Shown here: one piece after another, positions 31,866-41,999 of the stretch
Layout of the letters: every line of letters begins with the position of its first letter
Numbering within the stretch: the stretch's first letter is position 1
DNA from: Ichthyophis bannanicus
Taxonomy: Eukaryota > Chordata > Amphibia > Gymnophiona > Ichthyophiidae
DNA length: 64,000 bases
Direction: 5' to 3'
Assembly: GCA_033557465.1 (NCBI GenBank)
Contig: CM066031.1
Location: forward strand, 172,329,043 to 172,393,042
Made by a program: the position numbers and the translations under genes
The notes under the pieces: generated by a model
Told to the model about the DNA's origin: nothing
What the model saw: the letters and a program-made list of their open reading frames with translations, nothing else
Databases searched by the model: none

Positions 31866-33085
31866 GTTGTTGTTAAGTGCCGTTGAATCGGTGTCAGCTC
31901 ATGGCCCTCTGGATAGTTGACCTAAAACTGTGTTCAGTCTTCAGTCAGGCAGCTCATTGTTGATAGAGTGGCACTCATGTTGTTGTTAAGTGCCGTCGAG
32001 TTGGTGTCGACTCATGGCGACCCTGTGGATAGTTGTCCTAAATTGTGTTCGGTCTTCAGTCAGTCGGCTCATTGTTGACAGACTGATACCTGTAGCTGCT
32101 GTTATTGTATCAATCCACCTCACTGCCAGCCTTTCTTTTTTGTGCTGACTTTTTACCTTGCCAAGCATGATGTCTTTCTCCAAAGATCTCTCTCTTCTCA
32201 TGATGTGTCCAAAGTATGAAAAACGAAGTCTTGTCATCTGAGCTTCTAACAAAAGTTTAGGTTTGATCTCCTCTAGTACTGAGTGATTTGTTCTTCGGGC
32301 AGTCCATGATATACACAGTATTCGTTGCCAGCACCATAATTCAAAGGCATCAATTTCCTTCCTGCCTATCTTTTTCACTGTCAAATTTGGAAGACAAATT
32401 CATGGCCAACTGACTGGAAAAGATCTGTGTTTATACAAATACTGAAGAAAGGTAACCCGACTGACTGTGGAAATTATCACACAATCGCTTTGATCCCACA
32501 TGCCAGCAAGATTCTACTCAAGATCATTCAGCAGAGACTACAGCCGTACCTGGAACAAGAACTGCCTGAAGTGTAAGCAGGGTTCAGGAAAGGGCGAGAA
32601 ACGTGACACATCATTGCAGATGTGAGATGGATCCTTGAAAATACAAAAGAATACCAAAAAGATATCCATATGTGTTTTATTGACTACAGCAAGGCTTTTG
32701 ACTGTGTAAACTAGGAGAAACTGGGCACATTAAGAAGCACCTGACAGTTCTCTTGCACAACCTTTACACTGATCAAGAAGCAACAGTTCAAATGGAACAA
32801 GGAGATACAGAATGGTTTAAAATCAGCAAAGGTGTACGACAAGGCTGCCTACTTTCCCCCTACCTCTTTAATTTATATGCAGAACAAATCATCAGAGAAG
32901 CAGGAATGTATGAAGACAGCTGAGGTGTGAAGACTGGTGAAAGACTCATCAACAACCTCCATTATGCTGATAATACCACATTACTGGCTGAAAGTGAAGA
33001 TGATCTGAAACATTTGCTTCTCAAGATCAAGGAACATAATCTTAAAATGGGCCTGCACCCTAATTTAAAGAAGACAAAGATATAA
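31866..33085. mobile_element. RTE/BovB-type LINE, 5' part inverted; duplicated tail
   Basis: The left part (31,979-32,390) is minus strand: the RTE 3' end (motif GTTAAGTGCCGTCGAGTTGG) and the C-terminal ORF (31,986-32,384: RISWTARRTNHSV-like, FGHIMRR, RWIDTITAATGIS). The right part (about 32,395-33,080) is plus strand and encodes the upstream RT: KKGNPTDCGNYHTIALIP, GFRKGRE, a CFIDYSKAFDCVN box and a GVRQGCLLSPYLFNLYAE box. Opposite orientations meeting at about 32,392 are the signature of twin-primed insertion. A second, 112-bp piece of the same tail lies at 31,866-31,978. Stops are present in the RT. Confidence 0.85.
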
Positions 33086-33537
33086 TGTATCCATAGCCAT
33101 TTAGTCAGGTGTTGATTGAAAAATATGCACCAACTGCAGGAGTCCATATTTGTGAGCTTGAACTGGATGAGTAGAATGGGATGGGTTGCAATCAAGCTCA
33201 AAGAGGAAGACCCTCTGGCCCGCCCAGCTTTTATGCCCGGCTGGCTTGGCCATGTTTTTTATTTATTTTATTTATTTATTTAACATCTCTTATATACCGC
33301 GCTATTAAAATCAGCGCGGTGTACATCGAACAAAATATACTGCAATGTGTACAGGTAACATCGAGTTTACAGAGAACAAGGGAATATAAAACATGGAATA
33401 ACAGGGATAACTATGTACAATAAACAATATACTATTTATATGCTTTAATTATGTACCATATTTAAACTCGAGTGAATATTGAACATGTATTCATGGGTAG
33501 GATGAGTCTATAGTAGTAAGGTAGATTTTCGTGGGGA

Positions 33538-35733
33538 CTAACCGTTTTCTGGTTGGATTAAAGTGCTAGGGTGTTTGGTGTGAGTGGGAGGCCTGTTGGC
33601 TGTGTGCGTGTCCATGGACACTTCTGGGTAGTATTTTGTGAATAATTGATGCTTTACGGCTTTGCGGAATTGTAATAGACTTTTGATGCCGCGGATTTCG
33701 TGGGGAAGTTTATTCCAATTCCTGGGTGCAAACAATGAAAAAGCTCTGTTTGATGTGGCTTTAGTACATGAAGTCATCATCTTAGGAACTATTAAAGTGT
33801 TCATAGTTGTAGTCCTTCTGTTTCTATTTTCAGGGGTGTTGTGGATTAGTTTTCTGATTGGTGTTGGTGGGTAGATATTCATGGCTTTGAAGGTCAAAAC
33901 TAGTGACTTGTATGAGAGTCTGGCTTGTAGTGGTAGCCAGTGTAGGTCTTTCATGATAGGCGTTATATGAGCAGACCTTGGTGACCCAGAGAGGACTCTA
34001 GCAGCTGTATTCATAGCCAGACGTAGTGGGTTTAAGGTTGATTGAGGGAGCCCGTGGAGGATGATGTTTGCAAAATCTAGATGTGGCAGGACTAGTGCCT
34101 GGAAGGTTGACCGGTAATCAGTATAGTCTAGTAGTGGACGGAGGTGGCGCAGTGTTCTGATCTTATGGTATATGTTCTTTGTCACATTCTTCACGTGCAT
34201 TGTCATGTCCAGGTGTTGATCTAATGTTATGCCGAGGTATCTGATCGTGGGTTTGGACGTCAGTTCTGTGTTGTTGACCAGCAGTGACGGCGGAGGTACA
34301 AACTTAAGATTCCTTGTAACAAATAGGACATCAGTTTTGCTATGATTTATTCTTAGGTTTTGAGTCAGCAACCATTCAGCTACTGCTCCGAAACAGTTGG
34401 TTATTGGAGTAAACACTGGTTGGTCAGTTTTGAACGGCATGTATATGAGGATGTCATCAGCGTATGCCAAGCATTGCACGTTGAAGGATCTGATCAATTC
34501 ACAAATCGGCTGCATATAAATATTGAACATTAACGCCGATAGTGAAGATCCTTGTGGTACGCCTTGAGACTGTAGGAACGGCTCTGAGGATTTCTGGCCT
34601 GTTTTAACTTGTTGCCACCTGTTGGAAAGGTAGGATCTACACCATTCCAGTGCTGTGCTTCGAATCCCCTTCTCTCTCAGACGTTGAATTAGTATATCGT
34701 GGTTTACAGAATCGAAGGCAGCAGAAATGTCTAAAAAGATGAGAACAAATCCTTGTTTGATGTTGTTTATTCCTGTGATCAGATCGTTGAATAGGGTTGT
34801 AAGGATTGTGTCGACTCCATGTGCTTCTCTGAATCCATGTTGTGATTTGTCTAGGGGTGCTTCTGTGTCAATGTGATGCTGGAGTTGTTGTTGGGCAGCT
34901 TTCTCAATGATTTTTGCAAGCTGGGGGATGCTTGAGATTGGCCTAAATGATTCAACTTTGGATGGATCAAGCTTACTGTTTTTTAGTAGGGGCTTGATAG
35001 AGGTGTGTTTAAGACTCTGGGGGAATGAGCCTGTTAGGAAGGATTGGTTCAGAATTTTGCATAGGATTTGGCTTAGATCATGTCGCAGATCTTTGATCCA
35101 GTTAGCTGGGCATGGGTCGTTAGGTGCCGTGCTAGGATTGATGGAGGCAATAATTCTCTCAATTTCACTAGATGATATAGTATTGAAGTTGCAAAATGGA
35201 GTTATATGAGATTCCTTAGGTGATATAATGGGATTGATGGTATTTATGCATGTGCTGGACTTAATCATTTTTGATTGCAGGTAGTTTGCGTAGTCCTGTG
35301 GCCGAGGTGTTGCAGGTTGGTCTGAAACTGGCTCTCTTGTTATGGATCTTACTAAGTTGAATAGAGCATGAGGTTTATTGATGGAGCGCTTCAGTAGGTT
35401 TGTGTGGTATAGTTTCCTGCTCAATGTTACCTTTTCACGGTGGGTAGCTAGGTGTGAGTTATATGTTTCAAGGGCTTCTGGTGAGTGGGTTTGGCGCCAC
35501 TGTCTTTCAAGTTTGCGTAGATGAATGAGGGATGTACGAAGGTCAGCAGAGAACCATGGTGCGTGATCTCGTTTTCTTATTTTCTTATCCATGTGCACTG
35601 GACATGAGGCGGCTCTGAGGTTCTCGTCCCATTTGGATACCAGGTCATCTAAGTTGAGGGTAGTGTTGGTCAAGAGTGGATGGAGGTTATCTAGGACTTT
35701 GTCGCGGTTGAGAGGTTTGAAAACGGACTGCAT
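33538..35733 (-). CDS. L2-like LINE ORF, reverse transcriptase part
   Basis: 731 codons, uninterrupted. It has a linker rich in Lys/Arg (KIRKRDHAPWFSADL, about 35,570), RT motifs KHTSIKPLLKNSKLD (about 35,000), FRPISSIPQLAKIIEKA, FLDISAAFDSVNHDIL (catalytic Asp, about 34,720), GVPQGSSLSALMFNIYMQP (about 34,555), LAYADDILIYMPF (catalytic pair, about 34,465), RYLGITLDQHLD (about 34,225) and HITPIMKDLHWLPLQARL (about 33,950), then the family C-terminus. The ORF overlaps the endonuclease ORF by 47 bases in another frame, so either one base has been lost or gained near 35,690-35,770 or the element recodes there. It would synthesise cDNA by target-primed reverse transcription. Confidence 0.9.
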   Translation of the reverse strand: MQSVFKPLNRDKVLDNLHPLLTNTTLNLDDLVSKWDENLRAASCPVHMDKKIRKRDHAPWFSADLRTSLIHLRKLERQWRQTHSPEALETYNSHLATHREKVTLSRKLYHTNLLKRSINKPHALFNLVRSITREPVSDQPATPRPQDYANYLQSKMIKSSTCINTINPIISPKESHITPFCNFNTISSSEIERIIASINPSTAPNDPCPANWIKDLRHDLSQILCKILNQSFLTGSFPQSLKHTSIKPLLKNSKLDPSKVESFRPISSIPQLAKIIEKAAQQQLQHHIDTEAPLDKSQHGFREAHGVDTILTTLFNDLITGINNIKQGFVLIFLDISAAFDSVNHDILIQRLREKGIRSTALEWCRSYLSNRWQQVKTGQKSSEPFLQSQGVPQGSSLSALMFNIYMQPICELIRSFNVQCLAYADDILIYMPFKTDQPVFTPITNCFGAVAEWLLTQNLRINHSKTDVLFVTRNLKFVPPPSLLVNNTELTSKPTIRYLGITLDQHLDMTMHVKNVTKNIYHKIRTLRHLRPLLDYTDYRSTFQALVLPHLDFANIILHGLPQSTLNPLRLAMNTAARVLSGSPRSAHITPIMKDLHWLPLQARLSYKSLVLTFKAMNIYPPTPIRKLIHNTPENRNRRTTTMNTLIVPKMMTSCTKATSNRAFSLFAPRNWNKLPHEIRGIKSLLQFRKAVKHQLFTKYYPEVSMDTHTANRPPTHTKHPSTLIQPENG

Positions 35734-36739
35734 GGGTTCCGGGTGAGTTAGATGGTATTTGACTCACATGTGAGGTAAAGGTGGGTATATTGAATTGAAT
35801 AAGATTGTGATCAGACCAAGGTACTGGTATAACCGATAGTTGAAGGGCTTGGTGTGTTAAGGTTTTGGAATGAGGTGCGAAGATGAGGTCTAGTTTGCCT
35901 CCTTTAGTGTGGGTGGGAGAGTCGACATATTGTTTGTAACCTAGATCCTCTAGTGCGTCTAGAAATGCTTCTGAATGGCTGTCATGAAGAGAAGGGAGGT
36001 TGAAGTCGCCAACTACCCAATTTGGAGAGCGTGATGTGGATGTTGCGCATGCAAGCTCAATTATTGTTGGAAGGTCATCCGGTAATGGGGATGGTGCTCG
36101 ATAAAGCAGGTTGATTGAGCAGAGATCATTGGATATAGTGAGGGAGTCAAGGTGGGTTGAGCTGGAGGAGTTGCATAGCTTGAAGTTAAGATCTGTTTTA
36201 GCAAGGATGAGCGTTCCGCCTCCTTTTTGAGTGGATCTGTGGCATGTGTAGAGGTTGAATCCAGGAGGCAGCATCTGGTTTAGGAGGATGTTGTCGCTGT
36301 CAGATAGCCATGATTCTGTAACCATCAGGATGTCGAGCTTGTATTGAGGAATCAAGTCCATGACTACGGGCCATTTTGATCGTATGGATCTGGCATTTAT
36401 CAATGCACATTTTAGGAGGCGTTGTCGATGGAGTTTCTCAGATTGGGCTTTGTTGATGACTTGAAGGGGAATGCTAAGAAGATGGGAGTGGGATGTGTGG
36501 TTGCGTTTTGCATTTGTGTGGTGGGAGAATTCAAACCATCTCCTTCCATATGTACGCAGTATTGGTATGTAGCTAGTATCGTGGTTGAGGGCGTTTGTGA
36601 TGCAGGGGAGCCCAAAGGTAAGGAGGGTAGTGATCAATAACAGGACCTTGTACATTTTTAGGTTAGATATAAATAATGCAATGCCTATAATAGTGCAATA
36701 ACTAGCAGCAGTGCAGTGATCCGCAATTGCTATCAACAA
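35687..36739 (-). CDS. L2-like LINE ORF, apurinic-type endonuclease part
   Basis: 350 codons. Endonuclease motifs are LINARSIRSKW (about 36,390), VTESWLSD (Glu, about 36,315), GGGTLILAKTDL, VVGDFNLPSL (about 36,005) and the C-terminal PWSDHNLIQF (Asp-His pair, about 35,810), which nicks target DNA. The N-terminus is odd: a hydrophobic run MYKVLLLITTLLTFGLP (about 36,655-36,605) followed by a polar stretch resembles a signal peptide. The true start is uncertain; the ATG of that run is an alternative to the upstream start at 36,739. No separate ORF1 is seen upstream. Confidence 0.85.
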   Translation of the reverse strand: MLIAIADHCTAASYCTIIGIALFISNLKMYKVLLLITTLLTFGLPCITNALNHDTSYIPILRTYGRRWFEFSHHTNAKRNHTSHSHLLSIPLQVINKAQSEKLHRQRLLKCALINARSIRSKWPVVMDLIPQYKLDILMVTESWLSDSDNILLNQMLPPGFNLYTCHRSTQKGGGTLILAKTDLNFKLCNSSSSTHLDSLTISNDLCSINLLYRAPSPLPDDLPTIIELACATSTSRSPNWVVGDFNLPSLHDSHSEAFLDALEDLGYKQYVDSPTHTKGGKLDLIFAPHSKTLTHQALQLSVIPVPWSDHNLIQFNIPTFTSHVSQIPSNSPGTHAVRFQTSQPRQSPR

Positions 36740-36889
36740 TGCAATGACTAATTGATATTGGCAACAGTTAAAGGACTATAGGCAGTGGTGGAACAATGTG
36801 CTAATTTAGTATTGGCAATAGTATTAAGATTATTGATTTGCAGATAACAGTATAATAGCTTGTGAGATGCTAGTTTGTACTGATAACAG

Positions 36890-37110
36890 TATTGTAATGG
36901 CAGTAATAAGTAATAAGTTATTACTGACAACAGTAATGTAATAGCTGTAATAAGTTCTTACTGACAACAGTATTATAATAAGTTCCTACTGACAACAGTA
37001 TTATAATGGCTGTAATAAGTTCCTACTGACTACAGTATTGTAATGGCTGTAATAAGTTCTTACTGACAACAGTATTATAATGGCTATGATAAGTTCTTGC
37101 AGTATGCTGG
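36890..37110. repeat. minisatellite in the LINE 5' UTR
   Basis: About six imperfect units of roughly 38-40 bp built on TAATAAGTTCTTACTGACAA and CAGTATTATAATGGCTG. AT-rich, no coding value. It lies between the monomer array and the ORF. Confidence 0.8.
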
Positions 37111-37419
37111 ATATTAGCAGTAGAGTGTACAGGAGCAGGTTATTGATAACAATACAGTTATACTTGCTGTGTCCTTGGTCTTTTGACGTGTTGATGCTCT
37201 CAGTTCTCGAGGAGCTTAGGCTGATAGGTGTTTGAGCGTCGCTGTTATAGCTTCAATGTTTGCGTCTATTGCGAGTTCAACCAGAGTGAACTTCACGTAA
37301 GCTAGCGTTGTATCCGTCGGATGTTGAACAGGCGTTTTCGGTAAGGCCTCTGCCTAAGGGCCGTGCCAAAGGGCCCTCTGGCGAGGCCCTCAGGCGCGGG
37401 CCCGCAAGGCGCGGGCACG

Positions 37420-37966
37420 CCTTGGCGTGCAGCCGCTTTTAAGGCTCTGAGAAGGCCCCGATTGGGTATGGGAGGTGCGGGAGGAGCACACGTGCTCTGC
37501 CCTCTGTTTCGCTGCTCCGATGAGGTGAGGAGATTGTGGGACGTTGCAGAGGGACTCCCGGTGGCGTGCAGCCGCTTTTAAGGCTCTGAGAAGGCCCCGA
37601 TTGGGTATGGGAGGTGCGGGAGGAGCACACGTGCTCTGCCCTCTGTTTCGCTGCTCCGATGAGGTGAGGAGATTGTGGGACGTTGCAGAGGGACTCCCGG
37701 TGGCGTGCAGCCGCTTTTAAGGCTCTGAGAAGGCCCCGATTGGGTATGGGAGGTGCGGGAGGAGCACACGTGCTCTGCCCTCTGTTTCGCTGCTCCGATG
37801 AGGTGAGGAGATTGTGGGACGTTGCAGAGGGACTCCCGGTGGCGTGCAGCTGCTTTTAAGGCTCTGAGAAGGCCCCGATTGGGTATGGGAGGTGCGGGAG
37901 GAGCACACGTGCTCTGCCCTCTGTTTCGCTGCTCCGATGAGGTGAGGAGATTGTGGGACGTTGCAG
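37420..37966 (-). promoter_or_regulatory. four tandem 139-bp monomers at the LINE 5' end (candidate promoter array)
   Basis: Units begin at about 37,420, 37,559, 37,698 and 37,837 (GGCGTGCAGCCGCTTTTAAG on the plus strand) with a 139-bp period. They are almost identical; I see one substitution (GCAGCTGC) in the last. They are GC- and CpG-rich, and the last unit is cut off at 37,966, where unrelated sequence begins. The position upstream of the LINE ORF and the GC-rich content fit reiterated 5' UTR promoter monomers, as known for mouse L1. Promoter function is inference. Confidence 0.7.
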
Positions 37967-37984
37967 CACTTCACCACACCATGT

Positions 37985-38960
37985 CAGGTATCACAATAGT
38001 TGCTAGTGGTGGGAAAATTTTCCCATCTTCTCATTGAGGCGGGAGTGTGGCTGGTAAATAGGGCCTCCTCTGAGTCCACCATCATGTTAAAACCTGGACC
38101 CATTGCATAGGGCTTTGGCCCTTTCAATAACATTATTAGCAGGTGGGACTTCCCAACAGGTCAAACTGTTCCCGCTCCATGACCAAACCCCATTAAATAA
38201 CTCAGTCAACTTCATACATGTGGAAACAATTGGCTACAGCTTTGTTAACGTAATTCAACTGACAGAGATAAAAATTATATATATGGGAGTAGGCTATCTC
38301 TCTAGTCACTGAGCTGACTTGATGTGAAGGCCATTAGGTTCAAACTAGGCCCTCACCAGTGTCCATCCTCTCGTCTCTGCTCATGGCTGCCTATGCATGG
38401 CTGGCCACCATCTTTGAGGAGATTCATCGGGGCCAGGGCTGATGTTTCCATTAGGCAAACTAGGCAGCCAACTAGAACGCTGGCCTTCCGGAGCTCCTTT
38501 TGCTACTGCTGCCGCCCTTCTCCGGGCCTTGCAATTGTGGCAATAGTTCAAAAACCACGAGGTAGCACTTTAAGTTGCTGGCACTGTCTCATGGTTTCTG
38601 CCATCAATCCTTGGCCTTTTCTGCCCCCTCAGATGCACACTTCAAACCGGATGTGTGCGGTGGAGGGGGGCAAACAGGCTGAGGATTGACAAAGAAAACT
38701 GCGAGGCAGCACCGGTGACTTAAAGTAAATGCTGTCTTTAAGTTTCTGAATCATTACCACCATTGCAAACCCCAGACAGGGACAACAGTGGCAGCAATAA
38801 GGATGGGGTCCCATGGGGAGGGGTGACAGGATGGAGGGGCCTGGCTAGGGTGCCTCCAGTCCTTGCACTGGGCCTGATTGGGGCACCCCTCCCTGTTTTC
38901 AGCTAGGGTGCTCTGCCCTCACTCCAAATTTGGATCTGGAAGGTATTTAGTTTGAGTGAC
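37985..38960 (+). repeat. host repeat 'T', copy 2
   Basis: Matches the split copy around 15.84-15.92, 30.33-30.45 and 31.66-31.85 kb (shared CATGTGGAAACAATTGG, GGCCCTCAC, CTCATGGCTGCCTATGC). It contains a MITE at 38,434-38,876. No ORF of interest. Confidence 0.5.
38434..38876. mobile_element. hAT-like MITE, 443 bp
   Basis: It starts CAGGGCTGATG and ends TTGCACTGGGCCTG. The flanking 8-mers atcggggc (38,426-38,433) and attggggc (38,877-38,884) match at 7 of 8. It is related to the fold-back at 10,021-10,552 (shared CATTAGGCAAACTAGGCAG-type start and CCTCCAGTCCTTGCA-type end). Confidence 0.75.
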
Positions 38961-39049
38961 CGCCACAGACATGGGGAAGCGCTGCTAATCCTGGGTCCCC
39001 CATTTTGGGATGCCTATCCCTATATTAAAACTAGAAACCACTGACTTGT

Positions 39050-39740
39050 TAAATCCTAAGGGGTCTATTCTGAGGCACGTCCCAACGGGCTGTCCATCCC
39101 CGCTATTCGTTCCCCTTTCCCATCCCCAATTGAGCACCCCGTACGAACAGGGAGTTTGTACCGGGAAGCTAGATGGGGGCAGGAAAGGGGTGGTGCGGAG
39201 GCAGAGATGGGGTGAGCAGTGGGCGGTCTGCGGCCCCAGACATACAGGGTTGATTCTGATGTCAGCCCTGTATGTCCCGGACCGGCAGAGTAGATGAGGA
39301 ACTTATTCCACCTCTGAGGTGGAATACATTCCCCTAGATGGCAGGGTAAGGCAGGCCTGGGATACATCAAAGGGTGGAGGGGGCGCAGGAGATTCCCCAC
39401 AGCCCATCCCTGTCCTTGGGAGGCCTGATCGGGGGTCAGGCTGCAGGGAATGAATTAAGTTGGCGTTGGCCGGGGATTGCGGCTCCTGAATGGAGCTGTC
39501 TGCAATGGCAACCGGATGTCATGGCGCCGCGGCTCCATTCAGGAACCTTGACTGAGTTAGCCGGGCAGGTGCCTGAACGTGCAGGCAGGCCGGAATCAGG
39601 TTTGGGCCTGCACGTACAGGCTTAGATGGGATTCTGATCCTGCAGGTGCTAGATGTGCCCTGCAGGATCAGAATCCCATCTACCTCTGTGCGTCCGATTC
39701 CGACCAAACGCACAGCGGCCGGGGTGTCCAACTTAGAATA
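39050..39740. repeat. GC-rich repeat with several nested palindromes
   Basis: It contains a perfect 24-bp inverted repeat (39,623-39,646 and 39,659-39,682, 12-base loop), an imperfect one (GGCTCCTGAATGGAGC near 39,480 and its inverse near 39,531), and the palindrome TTCCACCTCTGAGGTGGAA (about 39,307). A related palindrome core is at about 61,037. The family is unknown; no ORF is convincing. Confidence 0.5.
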
Positions 39741-39854
39741 GGTCTCTATGTGTTGATCGCAAGAATTGCTTTGATGATTTCTTGGATGTTGTTGAGGAAA
39801 AGGTGAATCTGGTCACTTCTGAAGTACAATCTTTATGTAATCTTGGTTATATGT

Positions 39855-39993
39855 ATACTCAGTGTTAAAATGTTCTCTGCATAACTTCACGTTACTGCAC
39901 ATGCACATGTTCTCTGTTCCTTGTAACTTGTTCCTAGTTCCCTGTAAACCACTTTGATTTTTGATAAAGCGGTATAAAAGAACACATAAATAA
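39855..39993 (+). repeat. L2-like LINE 3' tail
   Basis: The 3' UTR end with a CCACTTT...AAAGCGG stem (39,948-39,973) and GCGGTATAAAAG, then ACATAAATAAA. Confidence 0.7.
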
Positions 39994-40386
39994 AATATCC
40001 TGATAGTGGGGGTGGAGGGTGTGTGTGTGTGCCCGTGCCCACAATCATGCTGGATCTGCCACTGACCAGCATTGATTATTCACTGGCTGATCTTTTTGTT
40101 GATTTTCTTTAACTCCTTGCTCCAAAGTCCTGTGCCCACCCACTTAAAAGTGGGGTCTCAATTCTGACCATACAATTAGCATGTTGGGCAAGCAAATGAC
40201 CACCTGCTGAAGACTGTCTCGAATCATGTCGATCAGTTGCTTGCCTGAGACGGATTCTAAATTGTTGCCTCCCAGGTGCAGGATGATGGCATCTGAGCAT
40301 GCTCAAGTATTGAGCTGCTTCTCTAGTACAGAACACAAGTATGACCGCTTCATGCCAGATCTTCCAAGCCAGTGAAGGTATAAATC
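39994..40386. other. unassigned, no gene seen
   Basis: A short GT run near 40,018-40,030. The rest shows no recognisable element or coding potential. Confidence 0.4.
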
Positions 40387-40654
40387 CAGGGGCGGCTCAA
40401 GACAAACTGCTGTCTGAGGTGACGAACTGATGACCTCCTCCACCACCTCCCTGGCAGAATTAATGTTACTAGACTCTCATAATACAAACTGTTCCATTAC
40501 CCAAAAATCTGTTCTTACTCTTTTACTTCAAGATGCCAATGTTGTCTTTACATCCTTTTCACTTGCAGGCAGGACAGGTGTTAAGTGTACAGGGGCCCAG
40601 GGCAAACACTGTGGAGGGGGCCCCAAAGCCGACCTTGAAGTTATTCCTCCTTCA

Positions 40655-41088
40655 AAGGAGTGGAACGGGTAAACGTAGATCGATTGTTTACCTTATCAGA
40701 ATATAGAAAGACTAGGGGACATGCAATGAAGCTACAGGGTAAACTATTTAAGACTAATAAAAGAAAATATTTTTTCACTCAACGTGTAATCAAACTCTGG
40801 AATTTGTTACCGGAGGATGTAGTAAAGGCTGTTAGTGTAGCTGGGTTTAAAAAAGGTTTGGACAAGTTCCTGGAGGAAAGGTCCATAAACCATTATTAAG
40901 AAGTGACCGAAGATATCAATGCTTGACCCAGTACAAGCATTGTGGAACTTGTGTCTCTTGGGGAAACTGCTAGGTACATATGACCTAGATTGGCCACTGT
41001 TGGAAACAGAATACTGGGCTTGATGGACCTTGGTCTGACCCAGTATGGCATATCTTATGTTCTTATGTTCTTATGTTATGTTAAAGTG
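40655..41088 (+). mobile_element. CR1 3' fragment
   Basis: Encodes the last residues of CR1 RT ([46 protein letters not shown]) and the full 3' UTR with a tandem TTCTTATG tail (about 41,056-41,080). Nearly identical to the end of the 10.6-12.6 kb copy. Confidence 0.9.
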
Positions 41089-41999
41089 AGGCAGTCTTGG
41101 GGCACCCTGTGGCATGGGGGCCCAGGTAATTGCAAGACCACTAAGAGCCTAAAGCAAACCTGCCATACCATATCAGCACTACCAGGACTCACACAGCACC
41201 AACCCTACTTAGTGTATGAAAAGGTAGCACTACAAATATTAAACCAATGCATCTTATAGAACACCAATACTTCTCTTACTGGAAAAACAGACCGAGTGGG
41301 ACTGCTACATAGAAATTACATGCTAATAGAATACCAAAGCTTAGTCACACACATGTAAAACACAGACCATCACCAAATACAGAACAAGGGACTACAAATA
41401 GAAGTACGAAGAGAACACGAGAACTAGGAACCCCCAAAAAGCCAAACTTGGAATGTGTTACAGTACTGGGTAAACCAAACTAGAAATGCATTTCCTCTTG
41501 TACTGAACAAAATACAAAGACATCAGCAATGCACATTTCCCAAGCTAACATATTCCAGTTAATAAATGCTTTGTTGTCTGGGCATTTTATTTTTCAGTCA
41601 AGACGGTCCCAATCTCTCTCTTTTGCTTTCCTCATCTGTCTTTTGCTCCAGTGTCTGCTATCCATGCGCCCTTTCTCTTCTCGCCTCCTGTCTTTGTCCA
41701 TTCCCGTTCTACATCTGTCTCTGACATATTGATTTTTCCCCTTTTGATATTTCTTCTATTTCTTTCTTTATTCGCTTTCTATCCACTCAAATATCGCTTA
41801 CCTTCTAGTCTTCAATCTCCTCTTAAGTTTTCATGTACCTATCGACTTTATCTCCCCCTCTTAGTTCTATCCCAGCCAATGCCCCCTAGCTCTCCAGTTT
41901 CCCTTGTCTTGCTCCTTCCCAGGCCACTTGTTCCCTTTTTTCATCCACACACCATTACTACATTTCAGCCCTCTGTACTCACCATCCTCCTCTCACTCA

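Larger units (their letters stand above)
33256..37978 (-). mobile_element. L2-like LINE, near full length, with 5' monomer array
   Basis: On the minus strand, in order: a four-unit 139-bp array (37,966 back to about 37,420), a GC-rich spacer, an AT-rich 5' UTR with a minisatellite (about 36,890-37,110), an endonuclease ORF (36,739-35,687), an RT ORF (35,733-33,538), a 3' UTR with a CCGCGCT...AGCGCGG stem (33,296-33,320) and an ATAAA-type tail. CCATGT at both ends (33,250-33,255 and 37,979-37,984) may be the target duplication. Only one frame change is evident in the whole coding region. Confidence 0.85.

Noticed and set aside
37439..38037. A series of identical 63-codon ORFs and the idea of a CRISPR-like or protein repeat array
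   Set aside because: They are the same ORF restarted in each 139-bp monomer; the period is not a multiple of three, units have no repeat-spacer structure, and the array ends with the LINE.
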